Positions 6,675-14,311 are shown, counted from the stretch's first letter. The stretch: DNA of 41,916 bases from a virus (IMGVR_UViG_3300024262_000006:1-41916), one strand, 5' to 3'. Made by a program: numbers and translations. The notes: a model not told the origin generated them from the sequence alone.

Positions 6675-6808
6675 AGCGTAATAATTTGATACCAGAAATA
6701 CAGTTCCTGAATAGCAAGGTAAAGCAAACCAATACCTACCGCCCCGATCACGGCCCAAGCAATGCACTTGAGCGAATCTGATTGTTGTCTGTGTCTTTTA
6801 GATTCCAT
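6671..6808 (-). CDS. Small membrane protein, 45 aa (first of a pair)
   Basis: ATG at 6808: MESKRHRQQSDSLKCIAWAV, then a hydrophobic run IGAVGIGLLYLAIQELYFWY and ITL. One membrane segment with a basic cytoplasmic N-terminus. It overlaps the end of the upstream gene by 11 bp and the next membrane gene by ATGA, so the pair is translationally coupled. Function unknown. Confidence 0.6.
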   Translation of the reverse strand: MESKRHRQQSDSLKCIAWAVIGAVGIGLLYLAIQELYFWYQIITL

Positions 6809-7262
6809 ATTGACCAACATACCTTATGATTTCCAAATGCAAGCTCTTATCGTAATACGGGTTCATTTCACCCTTTAGTTCAGTCAAGTAACCCATGCAA
6901 CTACGAAGTGACACACCTAATAAATCCTCGGTCTTGATCTCCTGTTTTGGGTTTTCATTAGCTGGCTCATTGTTGATTTGCAACTGATACTCAAACAAAC
7001 CATTGCTTGAATCCCCTACCCTTCGTTTCTCAACCGTATGCCCTCCAAACCTTGGTTTTCTCAAGTGCCTTAACTGTGCTGAAATACTTGCTTGTGGTGC
7101 TCTTGTTTCTTCCTGTATCTGTGATAAGGTTCTAAACTTACCATCTTTCATACAGTTGTAAATCTTTCGTATTTGACCCGTTAACCTTTTTTGGTCAAAT
7201 GCTGGAACATAGCTTGAACCGTCAAACCTTAATCCCTGTGAAGAAAATAAATCCTTTTTCAT
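6798..7262 (-). CDS. Winged-helix DNA-binding protein
   Basis: A 154 aa protein. Residues about 28-85 form a winged helix: KIYNCMKDGKFRTLSQIQEETRAP (first helices), QASISAQLRHLRKPRFGG (recognition helix) and VEKRRVGDSSNGLFEYQL (wing). This matches a family of small phage proteins with a MarR/ArsR-like fold. The C-terminal helices (LLGVSLRSCMGYLTELKGEMNP) are not recognised. It overlaps the NinB-like gene by 4 bp, so it is part of the recombination operon, perhaps as a local regulator. Confidence 0.65.
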   Translation of the reverse strand: MKKDLFSSQGLRFDGSSYVPAFDQKRLTGQIRKIYNCMKDGKFRTLSQIQEETRAPQASISAQLRHLRKPRFGGHTVEKRRVGDSSNGLFEYQLQINNEPANENPKQEIKTEDLLGVSLRSCMGYLTELKGEMNPYYDKSLHLEIIRYVGQYGI

Positions 7263-7663
7263 CTTTCATTGTTTATGATTATACCTAAATTCTCTGCCGT
7301 GAACTGAATACACCAATCAATAAAATTTGACATCGTAGGCATATCCAACTCGCTGACTTCTTTTATTCTTATACTTGTTCTTCCCTCCTGTGTAACTTTG
7401 TGTTCATGTAACAAAGGGCACCCATGCCTCATTCTATCCTCTGCCTCTCTGATTGAAATATGCTCTCCCAATTCCATGAACCCTGCAACTACTTTTGGCA
7501 AAATTCCTTTATAGAAAAATCCCTTTTGGTTGAAACTTTGATCTTTCCCGATTGCCTCAATATCCATAACCAAGCGAGTGCCGTTCTTCAACGTGGAAAT
7601 CCATTGCTTGAAACTGGTACTCGTTACCACTTTACCGTCTATTATTTGTGCGGTGAATTGCAT
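7259..7663 (-). CDS. NinB-like recombination protein
   Basis: A 134 aa protein. It resembles NinB (lambda Orf), a mediator that binds single-stranded DNA and SSB and assists recombination: a short beta segment, then a helical core (NQKGFFYKGILPKVVAGFMELG), a basic region and a final helix pair (LDMPTMSNFIDWCIQFTAENLG). Sequence identity to lambda Orf is too low to judge by eye, so the call rests on layout and company: RuvC-like resolvase, YqaJ exonuclease and OB-fold protein lie just upstream. Overlaps the upstream gene by 32 bp. Confidence 0.5.
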   Translation of the reverse strand: MQFTAQIIDGKVVTSTSFKQWISTLKNGTRLVMDIEAIGKDQSFNQKGFFYKGILPKVVAGFMELGEHISIREAEDRMRHGCPLLHEHKVTQEGRTSIRIKEVSELDMPTMSNFIDWCIQFTAENLGIIINNER

Positions 7664-7958
7664 TTTTTGCTCTTACATTAAATTCCAAAAACTCTTGCAT
7701 CGTGATCTCTTGAACCTGTAAACCCATGTTCTCTGCCGTCTTATCCGTGAAAACAGTCAACATGAAATATCGGTATTCTATCCTAAATGATCGTTTGATG
7801 TGAAACGTTTCCTGAACTTGCCCCGTGTCAATGGCTTTCATTAACTGGTCTAAAAATCCTGTCAACTTCTTTCTCATTGCACCTACCTGTTGACGAGTTA
7901 GTCCAAATTTGCTTTCCGTTTCTCGGACAATGTTTTCAACTCCTGATTGTATGCTCAT
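7632..7958 (-). CDS. Hypothetical protein of the recombination operon, 108 aa
   Basis: MSIQSGVENIVRETESKFGLTRQQVGAMRKKLTGFLDQ... gives an N-terminal helical part, followed by a beta part (TFHIKRSFRIEYRYFMLTVF). No family recognised. It overlaps the upstream gene by ATGA and the NinB-like gene by 32 bp, so it is certainly within the operon. Confidence 0.6.
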   Translation of the reverse strand: MSIQSGVENIVRETESKFGLTRQQVGAMRKKLTGFLDQLMKAIDTGQVQETFHIKRSFRIEYRYFMLTVFTDKTAENMGLQVQEITMQEFLEFNVRAKNAIHRTNNRR

Positions 7959-8293
7959 TTTATTTTTTCAATTAGTGCGTCCATTACCGTTGAGTAATAT
8001 TCCTCCCACTCCTTTGTGCCGGAATACTGCTCGTTCCAATATTTATAAATCCTTCCCCTAAGAATCTGGCTCTTTGATTTGCCTTGCTCATTTACTCCAA
8101 TGCTCCTGTTCTTCATTGCCTCCTCTACTTCGCGTTTCAACACATCAGCGGAAAATGCAATGTAACCATCTGCATCAACAGATTGAGTAACAAGAAGATC
8201 AAAATCTTCGCTGTACTCCTTAACATCAAATTCTAGGGTAATTTTTGTTTTCTTCGGTGTGACCTTCCTTAATCGAGCCTTTGTTATCCACAT
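7955..8293 (-). CDS. Hypothetical protein of the recombination operon, 112 aa
   Basis: MWITKARLRKVTPKKTKITLEFDVKEYSEDFD... begins with beta strands and ends in a long helical part (IYKYWNEQYSGTKEWEEYYSTVMDALIEKIK). No family recognised. It starts 45 bp after the RuvC-like gene and is coupled to the next gene by 4 bp. Confidence 0.6.
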   Translation of the reverse strand: MWITKARLRKVTPKKTKITLEFDVKEYSEDFDLLVTQSVDADGYIAFSADVLKREVEEAMKNRSIGVNEQGKSKSQILRGRIYKYWNEQYSGTKEWEEYYSTVMDALIEKIK

Positions 8294-8337
8294 ATCCTTT
8301 TTCGTTTACAGAACTAAATTAATAAATATTCTTTAAT

Positions 8338-8874
8338 TCATAACAATGTTAACACAACTTTTTTTCTCATTTTCTCTTTCATCCATTTCGTCTGCTCTAT
8401 CCACTGGTTGCGACCAAACATTGCTATCGTAATGGCATCGGCATTCCATAGAGTGACCTTTATCTCTGGACAGACAGCTTGAGCAAATGTTTTAATCCTA
8501 TTCTTTTTATCCTGTGAGGATTCCTTAACAGATAAATTCATACGGTTCTGCCACATCTTAGGTGTCACATCAATAACCGTAAAATCCAACATCTTTAAAA
8601 TGGTCTTCAATTCAATGTACCCTTTTATCATTTTGATAATATTGAAAATCTTACCGCCTTCTGATACATCACCGAGATAACTTTGCACACTCTCAACAAA
8701 TACCAGTGAATTAGGGTAGTCAACTTTTAGCTGTTCCAATAGAACACGCATCTTAGCAAATGTCGGCTCCTTGGTTTCAAACTTTGGCATACGAATAACA
8801 GATACACCGTTTCCAATAACGGCAATCCCTCCCTGTTTGCCCGGGTCAATCCCTATAAAGTAATCGAATTGCAT
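8338..8874 (-). CDS. RuvC-like Holliday junction resolvase
   Basis: A 178 aa protein with the RNase H/RuvC fold. GIDPGKQGG (residues 8-16) carries the first catalytic Asp (D10), VFVESVQS the catalytic Glu (E61), and WNADAITIAMFG the last acidic residue (D146). Length equals bacterial RuvC. It would resolve four-way junctions and branches made during replication and recombination before packaging. It overlaps the upstream gene by 22 bp. A non-catalytic role is unlikely because all acidic residues are present. Confidence 0.85.
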   Translation of the reverse strand: MQFDYFIGIDPGKQGGIAVIGNGVSVIRMPKFETKEPTFAKMRVLLEQLKVDYPNSLVFVESVQSYLGDVSEGGKIFNIIKMIKGYIELKTILKMLDFTVIDVTPKMWQNRMNLSVKESSQDKKNRIKTFAQAVCPEIKVTLWNADAITIAMFGRNQWIEQTKWMKEKMRKKVVLTLL

Positions 8875-9659
8875 CGCTGTTCCTTTAGTTGTTTAAATAT
8901 ACCTAAGACCTTTTCCTTTGCTTTGTTTCTCCTTGCGTTAACTTTTACCTTGCCGTCAACCCTTCCTTGCTCCATGTCTTTCTTAATGCGGTCTTTCTCG
9001 TACCTGTTTTCTACCTCTAAGATTGTTGCACGAAAATTACCAATGTAATCTCTCGCCTCCACAACAAAGTCAACATCATGTCCAAGTTCACGCAAGCGGT
9101 CTAAGACCATATAAGGGTTCAATCCCCTGAACTCACCTGTCTCGAGATATTCAGCATACAAGCCATTGATATATCCCTCTACTTCCTTGTTGTGTTCCTC
9201 AATATTGAACGTCTTTTGTGGCTCCGGCAATGCTTTTCGTGCCTTGATCAAAACCTTATCTTTTCTCCTTCTATATGCCTGAATAACTTTTCCGACATAT
9301 TCCAAAGAAAACTGCTGATAATGGTTCTTATCCTTTAAGTACTCGTCAAGATCACCAAACTGCAACATTTCAAACGCTAACTTCACTTCACTCATGGTTA
9401 AATCAGAACAGTACCTTCTAAGGACTTGGAAGAATCGTGTACCATCGTAACCGTCCGGCTTTCTGTTTATTCCTATATCCCTGAACAGGTAGGGCATCAT
9501 CTCTCCAATGATCTTCTGTAACTCCTTATCAGACATGACAGCAATTTCATCCACGTTGCTCCTGTCTAATATCAAGCCGTCAGTCCTGTTTAACCGCTCC
9601 CGAACTTTGGGATTCTCGGCCAAACTTGCGATCTCATCATTGTACTTGACTAAACTCAT
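8853..9659 (-). CDS. Putative replication accessory protein, 268 aa
   Basis: A charged helical protein. EIIGEMMPYLFRDIGI-like and YDGTRFFQVLRRYCSDLTMSEVKLAFEMLQ segments make up the N-terminal half. A basic end (KVNARRNKAKEKVLGIFKQLK) closes it. No ATPase motif (no Walker A), so it is not a DnaC-type loader. Its place between the winged-helix replication protein and the resolvase suggests a replication role, perhaps helicase loading without ATP. It starts 4 bp inside the upstream gene. Confidence 0.45.
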   Translation of the reverse strand: MSLVKYNDEIASLAENPKVRERLNRTDGLILDRSNVDEIAVMSDKELQKIIGEMMPYLFRDIGINRKPDGYDGTRFFQVLRRYCSDLTMSEVKLAFEMLQFGDLDEYLKDKNHYQQFSLEYVGKVIQAYRRRKDKVLIKARKALPEPQKTFNIEEHNKEVEGYINGLYAEYLETGEFRGLNPYMVLDRLRELGHDVDFVVEARDYIGNFRATILEVENRYEKDRIKKDMEQGRVDGKVKVNARRNKAKEKVLGIFKQLKEQRCNSITL

Positions 9660-10357
9660 AACCCTAAATAGCCTGTCGCCTTTTCCTGTTTTACGTATCT
9701 AGTAACTCCTTTGTTATCATCCTTCTTTATGAAGTTCTCGAAAGTAGCCAACCATCCCCTCGGTGTTCTCTTTATTTGGCTGTTTCTATCGCTCCAATTT
9801 TTCACACTATAAAAATAATAAGAAATATCTATTCCCTGTTCCTTTAAGGCTAAATATTTGTTAAGGAATATTCCAATATCATTAATTTTAGATTTTGAGA
9901 ATACTTCTTCTATATCTATATTTTCAATTATAGTATTATTCTTATTCTTATTATAGCCTAAACTTCCGTTTAGAGTGCCTAAACTTTCGTTGGGTGCTCC
10001 CCTTAACTCCTGTTTAGGGCTGTTAACAAAACATAACTTCTCGAAATTCTCACCAAATTGATACAGCGTCCTTCCGTAGTGTGAGCAATTAGGATGCTTG
10101 ACAAGTATCTTAGCCTGAATCAGTTTGTCCACTCTTTTTATCACTCCCTGCTTAGTTTTAATTCCCAACAATGGCAACTCACCTATTATCAATTGGTGTG
10201 AAATCCAAAAGTATTCCCCCTCGGGTGTCTGCATCTTTACACAACTTGGTACCAATGAAAAATCCTTTATGAAATCAAATATCGCCATGTCGGTGAAATC
10301 TAAATCCAGTTTTAGGTTAACAACAGCCAACTGATTGATCGTAATATTATACTTCAT
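9656..10357 (-). CDS. Winged-helix replication initiation protein
   Basis: The frame opens at 10384, but MKYNITINQLAVVNLKL at 10357 is the likely start, overlapping the exonuclease gene by 11 bp. 233 aa. Residues about 10-110 form a replication-type winged helix (ISHQLIIGELPLLGIKTKQGVIKRVDKLIQAKILVKHP). A low-complexity linker (NESLGTLNGSLGYNKNKNN) leads to a C-terminal domain ending RTPRGWLATFENFIKK, the arrangement of phage O-like or DnaD-like replisome organisers. It probably binds the origin and recruits the host helicase. Confidence 0.65.
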   Translation of the reverse strand: MKYNITINQLAVVNLKLDLDFTDMAIFDFIKDFSLVPSCVKMQTPEGEYFWISHQLIIGELPLLGIKTKQGVIKRVDKLIQAKILVKHPNCSHYGRTLYQFGENFEKLCFVNSPKQELRGAPNESLGTLNGSLGYNKNKNNTIIENIDIEEVFSKSKINDIGIFLNKYLALKEQGIDISYYFYSVKNWSDRNSQIKRTPRGWLATFENFIKKDDNKGVTRYVKQEKATGYLGL

Positions 10358-10970
10358 CAGCTGAATACGTTTTATAAAACTCAATCTTTTCCTTCACAGT
10401 CTTAATCCCGTCCTGTATTGCAGCCAACATTTCTTTCTGAAATATCTTATCTGGTTTTACACGAACAATAAACGGTTTCATCTTTGGGTGGTAGCTCATG
10501 AAAATGCAATAAGGTGCATCACTTATCAATAACTGACCTTGAACTTGGTGTTTGTACTCTGCTGGAAGTCGGTTTTCTTGCAGGTATTTCAAATGTGTTT
10601 TTAGCCTTGGGCATTTGATTTCTATCAAACCTCCATCTGGTAGCACCCCGTCAGGACTAATACCAGCCCATTTGGCAAGCTCTTCGTCCTCTGGCAACAC
10701 AAACCCTACTTCACGCACAGAAACGTCGTATAAGTCCTCAAAACAAGCTCTAGCATAAGGCTCCATGTCTTTGCCTCGTTCCATATCAGCAGAAACAAAC
10801 CCTTCTTCTGTTTCTTCCGTGATTATTTCGCTAACGACATCCATAATCGTGTCGTTATATGATGCCGTGGTTTTCTTTGACATCAAACCTTTAAACCGTG
10901 TGGCGGTGAAACGGCCTCGCCGCTCATCCATCCAAGCCTCGGTTCCCTGTGTTACTTCAACTTCAATCAT
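10347..10970 (-). CDS. YqaJ/lambda Exo-type 5'-3' exonuclease
   Basis: A 207 aa protein of the PD-(D/E)XK fold. GTEAWMDERRGRFTATRF is the N-terminal family signature; ERGKDMEPYA holds E70; SPDG holds D107; IEIKCP holds E117 and K119; YKHQVQGQLL is the downstream conserved Gln motif. It would digest the 5' strand of double-stranded ends to make single strands for recombination. It is coupled by a 4 bp overlap to the OB-fold gene upstream, which may take the place of the usual annealing protein. Confidence 0.9.
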   Translation of the reverse strand: MIEVEVTQGTEAWMDERRGRFTATRFKGLMSKKTTASYNDTIMDVVSEIITEETEEGFVSADMERGKDMEPYARACFEDLYDVSVREVGFVLPEDEELAKWAGISPDGVLPDGGLIEIKCPRLKTHLKYLQENRLPAEYKHQVQGQLLISDAPYCIFMSYHPKMKPFIVRVKPDKIFQKEMLAAIQDGIKTVKEKIEFYKTYSADEV

Positions 10971-11350
10971 AATGTTTTATCTAATTCAACCATTAAACTA
11001 AACATTTTCTTCGTGTAGTCCGAGATTTCCGACAATGGAATCTTATCAGCTATCACCAAGTCCTTGGCATAACTCATTGCGAAACCGGAATACTTTGATT
11101 GCTCCCTTTTTACTTGTGGACTGAATTTTGCCTGTGCTGGCTTGATCGTAGTAAAAGTGTCGCCGCTGTCCTTCGTCTTGACCGTTTCCTCGAACTCGAC
11201 CTCCTTGCCTTCCACGAATTTCTGTTGGCCTCTATCCTTGCTGGAATAAAGAGCCTCCGTGTCATTGTAACTAACGGCAAACAAATACATCGTGCCGTAC
11301 CTGTTTTCGTACTCCTTGATAAACCTTACCTTCTTGATCGTTGCTTTCAT
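10967..11350 (-). CDS. OB-fold-like single-strand DNA-binding protein
   Basis: A 127 aa protein. Its first 75 residues (MKATIKKVRFIKEYENRYGTMY, LFAVSYNDTEALYSSKD, FVEGKEVEFEETVK) have the beta pattern of a nucleic-acid-binding OB fold. The C-terminal third is helical. It directly precedes and is coupled to the YqaJ exonuclease, so protection or annealing of exonuclease products is the likely role. The assignment is by pattern and context, and a second SSB of classical type lies at 38.7 kb. Confidence 0.55.
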   Translation of the reverse strand: MKATIKKVRFIKEYENRYGTMYLFAVSYNDTEALYSSKDRGQQKFVEGKEVEFEETVKTKDSGDTFTTIKPAQAKFSPQVKREQSKYSGFAMSYAKDLVIADKIPLSEISDYTKKMFSLMVELDKTL

Positions 11351-11361
11351 GTTTTAAATAT

Positions 11362-11733
11362 TTATGATTCTAAATCCGATTTCATTTCCTCAACCATATC
11401 TTTCATGCCTAACGCATCACAAGCGTTCATAATAGCTTTCGCCTCCCATATACTACCCTCATCAAATCCTTTCCTCAACCAACGTCTCAACACCTCTACG
11501 GTCTTTTCATCCGTAATCTCAACACCATACAGTTGGTTGGGCGTAATCTTTAGCACTTGGCAAATGAATGGTATCTGTGCTCCTTTTAACTTTGTCGCTC
11601 CGTTGACTAAGTTGTGGAGATTTACCTGTTTGCTATTTTTTGACGCTTTGGGCCAAAGGGCGTCAGATAATTCCCTTTGCATCTCCAACCTTTCGGCTGT
11701 GGGCATACTGTGTAAAATTTTCTTGAGTCTCAT
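11362..11733 (-). CDS. XRE/Cro-like transcriptional regulator
   Basis: A 123 aa protein. VNLHNLVNGATKLKGAQIPFICQVLKITPNQLYGVE (residues about 37-72) fits the second half of a helix-turn-helix of the XRE type: NLVNG is the recognition-helix end, and ITPNQLYG the closing motif. The C-terminal helices may dimerise. It is coupled by ATGA to the gene upstream and so is the second gene after the strong promoter at 12160-12189, a usual place for a phage regulator of early genes. Confidence 0.65.
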   Translation of the reverse strand: MRLKKILHSMPTAERLEMQRELSDALWPKASKNSKQVNLHNLVNGATKLKGAQIPFICQVLKITPNQLYGVEITDEKTVEVLRRWLRKGFDEGSIWEAKAIMNACDALGMKDMVEEMKSDLES

Positions 11734-12131
11734 ACTGTGAATATTTTATTGCATTCATAACACTTCATTTCTACTTCCCCATCCCACTCAATAGGGTAGT
11801 TGTAACCATCTCCTGAAAATCGGCCCCTTTCTCCGTAATCCTTAAACCTTAACTCGCCCCCACAGTCAGGACAATCTCCTTCACCCATAATCACTAAATC
11901 CTTAAAAAAAGGAATCCAATAACTGTTCGCCTTCCCAATAGTGTAAATCATAACCGTTAACGGTGTGTGGTCTATATCCTTGATCGCCTCATCAATAGTG
12001 CAACCATAATACAAATCCAAATCAATGTCCAACTCCTTTAAACGATTAATGATTTTCTTACCCAGGGTTTCACATGACCAGCCTGTTCTAGCTGCCATTT
12101 TCCTTAAATTGTCGTCTTTTTTTAGTTTCAT
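11730..12131 (-). CDS. Zinc-ribbon protein, first gene of the replication operon
   Basis: The frame opens at 12188, but that start would lie upstream of the predicted transcription start. ATG at 12131, with GGCAGGTG just before it, gives 133 aa starting MKLKKDDNLRKMAARTGW. The C-terminus carries a zinc ribbon: CPDCGGELRF and, after a 25-residue insert, MKCYECNKIF. The N-terminal half looks helix-turn-helix-like (TGWSCETLGKKIINRLKEL). Probably DNA-binding, role unknown. Coupled to the regulator downstream by ATGA. Confidence 0.55.
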   Translation of the reverse strand: MKLKKDDNLRKMAARTGWSCETLGKKIINRLKELDIDLDLYYGCTIDEAIKDIDHTPLTVMIYTIGKANSYWIPFFKDLVIMGEGDCPDCGGELRFKDYGERGRFSGDGYNYPIEWDGEVEMKCYECNKIFTV

Positions 12132-12159
12132 CACCTGCCTTATTTTTATATGTTCATAA

Positions 12160-12189
12160 CAAAGATATAAATAATTCTTATATATCAAA
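12160..12189 (-). promoter_or_regulatory. Bacteroidota-type promoter of the replication operon
   Basis: On the minus strand, TTTG (12189-12186), 18 bp, TATCTTTG (12167-12160): both boxes match the Bacteroidota consensus TTTG/TAnnTTTG without error. Transcription would begin near 12156, about 25 bases before the ATG at 12131. It lies just after two terminators, as expected for the start of a new unit. Confidence 0.75.
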
Positions 12190-12200
12190 GCCTATATACA

Positions 12201-12225
12201 TAAAAAAGAGGCGATTTCTCGCCCC
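12201..12225 (-). terminator. Intrinsic terminator (second of a tandem pair)
   Basis: Minus strand: GGCGA-GAAA-TCGCC followed by TCTTTTTTA. A five-base GC-rich stem with a GNRA-type tetraloop and a U-run. Confidence 0.75.
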
Positions 12226-12270
12226 TTCTCCTGTAAACATAAAGACAATGTGATGAAGTGAATAAGGTTA
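12204..12270 (-). ncRNA. Candidate small RNA of about 65 nt between two terminators
   Basis: A TACATTTG box (12281-12274) matches the Bacteroidota -7 consensus, with a weak TTTT at the -33 position 18 bp upstream. A transcript starting near 12270 would stop at the terminator at 12201-12225. No ORF of useful length lies in it. Existence is inferred from promoter and terminator positions only. Confidence 0.3.
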
Positions 12271-12298
12271 GATCAAATGTACATTAAATTTATGACAT

Positions 12299-12330
12299 AA
12301 AAAAAGCACCCTCATTACAAGAGTGCTTTC
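12299..12330 (-). terminator. Intrinsic terminator at the end of the late operon
   Basis: Minus strand: AGCACTC, a nine-base loop, GGGTGCT (7 bp stem with one G-U pair), then seven T. It lies 20 bp after the last late gene (stop at 12350). Confidence 0.85.
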
Positions 12331-12349
12331 CAAACCACTAACCAAAAAA

Positions 12350-12853
12350 CTACTTTGCCTGAAAGTAACCAACTGCCGTTTTCAGCAAGAAGAACACGAC
12401 ACCAAATAGTGCCGCCTCTGTATCATCATCCAATTTTTTAAAGTTGACATACTTGTCAGCGATTGGCTCCAACATACCGACACCCTCTGCATAATCCCCT
12501 GCAAGGATTTTTCCGACTGCCTCTTGAGTGACCACACAAACACTATCAGGAATCATCGGGTTGCCTTCTTTGTCTTTCCAACGTTCAACGGCATTGACAC
12601 CTAACGTCAAGCCTCCTTTAATCAATGGGCCATCGACTACCTCGCCGAACCCTTTTAATTCAATAGCGGAATCTGCCTTTTCAGCAATCTCGCTAATCTG
12701 GTCAACTGTAATTAATTTCATTCTTTCTGTATTTTTTTTTGTGAATAAATCTGAAATCCATTTCCCTATTCTCCATGCTCCCGTGATCGTGGCCCAGTGT
12801 GTAACCAGTATGCCAAACAAGTTAGAAAAAAATGCTGTGATAGCTGCAATCAT
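12350..12853 (-). CDS. Putative membrane-associated protein of the lysis cassette, 167 aa
   Basis: MIAAITAFFSNLFGILVTHWATITGAWRIG is an amphipathic or membrane N-terminus. The middle is soluble and acidic (ISEIAEKADSAIELKGFGEVV). The end (EAALFGVVFFLLKTAVGYFQAK) is again hydrophobic. No family recognised. It overlaps the endolysin gene by 4 bp and is the last gene before the terminator, so it probably acts at lysis or at the envelope, possibly as an antiholin or a spanin-like factor. Confidence 0.5.
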   Translation of the reverse strand: MIAAITAFFSNLFGILVTHWATITGAWRIGKWISDLFTKKNTERMKLITVDQISEIAEKADSAIELKGFGEVVDGPLIKGGLTLGVNAVERWKDKEGNPMIPDSVCVVTQEAVGKILAGDYAEGVGMLEPIADKYVNFKKLDDDTEAALFGVVFFLLKTAVGYFQAK

Positions 12854-13230
12854 TTTGGGTCGTATTCTGCATGAATGTGAGTATCATGGATAACAATGTC
12901 ATACTTTCTGCCAAGTTTCTTTTTTAGCTTATTTCCTAAATCCATTTTTTGATTCATGGACAGGTACCGAGTTCTGAAATCAACCGCATCAATCCAATAT
13001 CCTGTTCTTCCGGCATTAGTTCGGTATTTCCCATAATGCAATGAATTCTTAGAATGAATACCATCACCTAATGCCGTTACCGTACCTTGTTCAAGTCCTT
13101 CCTCCCTGATTAGTTCATCCCAAACAACGATAGCCAACTGAACCTCGTCACTTACTCCCTCTAATTTTCTGGATTGGCCATTAATCATTCGCAACCCTGA
13201 AAACATTACACCGTCTTTATACTTTGCCAT
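12850..13230 (-). CDS. Endolysin, M15-type peptidase (L-Ala-D-Glu or D-Ala-D-Ala)
   Basis: A 126 aa single-domain zinc peptidase. LGDGIHSKNSLHYGKYR (residues 54-70) has the SxHSxxSLHY-like motif with H59 and H65; WIDAVDFRTR holds the metal Asp (D81 or D84); THIHAEYDPK at the end holds the closing His (H118/H120). These phage enzymes cut peptide cross-links or stems in peptidoglycan. No signal peptide, so release depends on a holin; two membrane proteins lie directly upstream. Start ATG follows a TTAAGAGAA leader. Confidence 0.85.
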   Translation of the reverse strand: MAKYKDGVMFSGLRMINGQSRKLEGVSDEVQLAIVVWDELIREEGLEQGTVTALGDGIHSKNSLHYGKYRTNAGRTGYWIDAVDFRTRYLSMNQKMDLGNKLKKKLGRKYDIVIHDTHIHAEYDPK

Positions 13231-13504
13231 TTCTCTTAAATCTGTTTTTGAATATCTGGCTACCTAAATACCCTGCACCAATGCTTTCAGCGACGGACAT
13301 TTGCAAACCTGTGTTTGAGGCAATCGCCCCCAAAGCTACGATACATAAAAGGTTCATAATAAAGTTGGGTAAATTCTTACTGATAAATAAACCAAACGTA
13401 AAGGCATCCCCATGTTTCTTGATTGCCACGTCCCATTGATCGACAATGAAAATCAACCACCCTAAAAGGGCCAAAGGCAAATGAATCATTTCTGCCCAGT
13501 TCAT
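13217..13504 (-). CDS. Putative holin, 95 aa
   Basis: Two clear membrane segments: HLPLALLGWLIFIVDQW (residues about 8-24) and LPNFIMNLLCIVALGAIAS (45-63), then a weakly hydrophobic stretch and a basic tail (KNRFKRNGKV). Size, topology and the basic C-terminus fit a phage holin, and the gene overlaps the endolysin gene by 14 bp. Not a recognised holin family by eye. Confidence 0.65.
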   Translation of the reverse strand: MNWAEMIHLPLALLGWLIFIVDQWDVAIKKHGDAFTFGLFISKNLPNFIMNLLCIVALGAIASNTGLQMSVAESIGAGYLGSQIFKNRFKRNGKV

Positions 13505-13809
13505 TAGTCGCCCCCTCCCCTGTGGAAACTTCGTATCAATTCCTTGATGTCCTCTTTGGCTTGTTGTAAATCTTCCTTGGTTGACAGATTATGCCTAATG
13601 TAATCAATCTGTTTCGTGTTTTCCAAAATATGAGCATCTTGGTTTTTGTCGTTTTGTTGCAAGACCTTGATCTCACTTTTGTTTTCCTTGCTCACGTTTG
13701 AGTTTTCCCTTGGTAGGCTTATAAAACCCATTATCAAGGCTACTACAATAGGACTAAAAATAGCTAAACCAAAGGCTATTCTAATTTTTGTTTTTTCACT
13801 TTGTGCCAT
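13504..13809 (-). CDS. Single-pass membrane protein with coiled coil (holin or lysis accessory)
   Basis: 101 aa. After a charged N-terminus comes one membrane segment (IAFGLAIFSPIVVALIMGFIS, about residues 11-31) followed by a periplasmic coiled coil (ENKSEIKVLQQNDKNQDAHILENTKQIDYI and KEDLQQAKEDIKELI). The layout resembles haemolysin XhlA-like or Rz-like lysis factors. Overlaps the holin gene by 1 bp. Confidence 0.6.
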   Translation of the reverse strand: MAQSEKTKIRIAFGLAIFSPIVVALIMGFISLPRENSNVSKENKSEIKVLQQNDKNQDAHILENTKQIDYIRHNLSTKEDLQQAKEDIKELIRSFHRGGGD

Positions 13810-13848
13810 AAAAAAGTTGAGTTAATTGCGTAGTTCCAACCCCACCTT

Positions 13849-14283
13849 TTATTTTTTCTGATAAATAAATTCCCACCACAGATGCCATTTCGTTACCGAG
13901 CCAACGGTAAACCTTAACCCGTACCACTCGAACACCGTGCCGTCAGGGTCATAAAACGGGTACGCCCCCACCGTTGTAAGGGTCTTGGTCATGTTGTCCG
14001 TTAAACGAGCCGCAAGGCTGTCAGCTGGGTTCGGTTTTCCTAAAGCGTACCACTCCGCATCAGTCAACCCGTCATTGCAAACTACTAATTCAATCGTGCC
14101 GTCTGTGCCACCCTCCAAGGTGTCGCACTTGACATACCACGAAGCAAAATAGTCGGACGTGGATAAATGATACCAAACGATTGTATCGGACTCGGCTGTC
14201 AAGCTGTCAATGACAGGGTTCATACGTTGCCCAAACATCAAGATCGGTACGAAAACTAAGGCGATTAAAAGTATCTTTTTCAT
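13849..14283 (-). CDS. Secreted small beta protein with Sec signal peptide
   Basis: The frame opens at 14328, but ATG at 14283 gives a clean signal peptide: MKKILLIALVFVPILMFGQ, cut after FGQ as is usual in Bacteroidota. The mature 125 residues are beta-rich (SWYVKCDTLEGGTDGTIELVVCNDG, FEWYGLRFTVGSV) and end WEFIYQKK. The layout (signal peptide, one beta domain, basic KK end) is the same as in the protein at 29229-29684, so the two may be related. Located between the fibre genes and the lysis genes. Function unknown; surface or virion role inferred. Confidence 0.6.
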   Translation of the reverse strand: MKKILLIALVFVPILMFGQRMNPVIDSLTAESDTIVWYHLSTSDYFASWYVKCDTLEGGTDGTIELVVCNDGLTDAEWYALGKPNPADSLAARLTDNMTKTLTTVGAYPFYDPDGTVFEWYGLRFTVGSVTKWHLWWEFIYQKK

Positions 14284-14311
14284 ATCTCTATTATTTTGTC
14301 TTGTTCTTCTA

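Noticed and set aside
6675-6767. N-terminal extension (MHCLGRDRGG) of the second 45 aa membrane protein
   Set aside because: It is the out-of-frame shadow of the first membrane gene; the ATGA start at 6674 is better.
11099-11740. Long plus-strand ORF of 213 aa and many other plus-strand frames
   Set aside because: They are the reverse of clearly coding minus-strand genes (OB-fold protein, regulator). None has a recognisable domain or a gap of its own.
12132-12188. Upstream start (MIYKNYLY) of the zinc-ribbon gene
   Set aside because: It overlaps the -33 and -7 boxes, so it would not be in the transcript.
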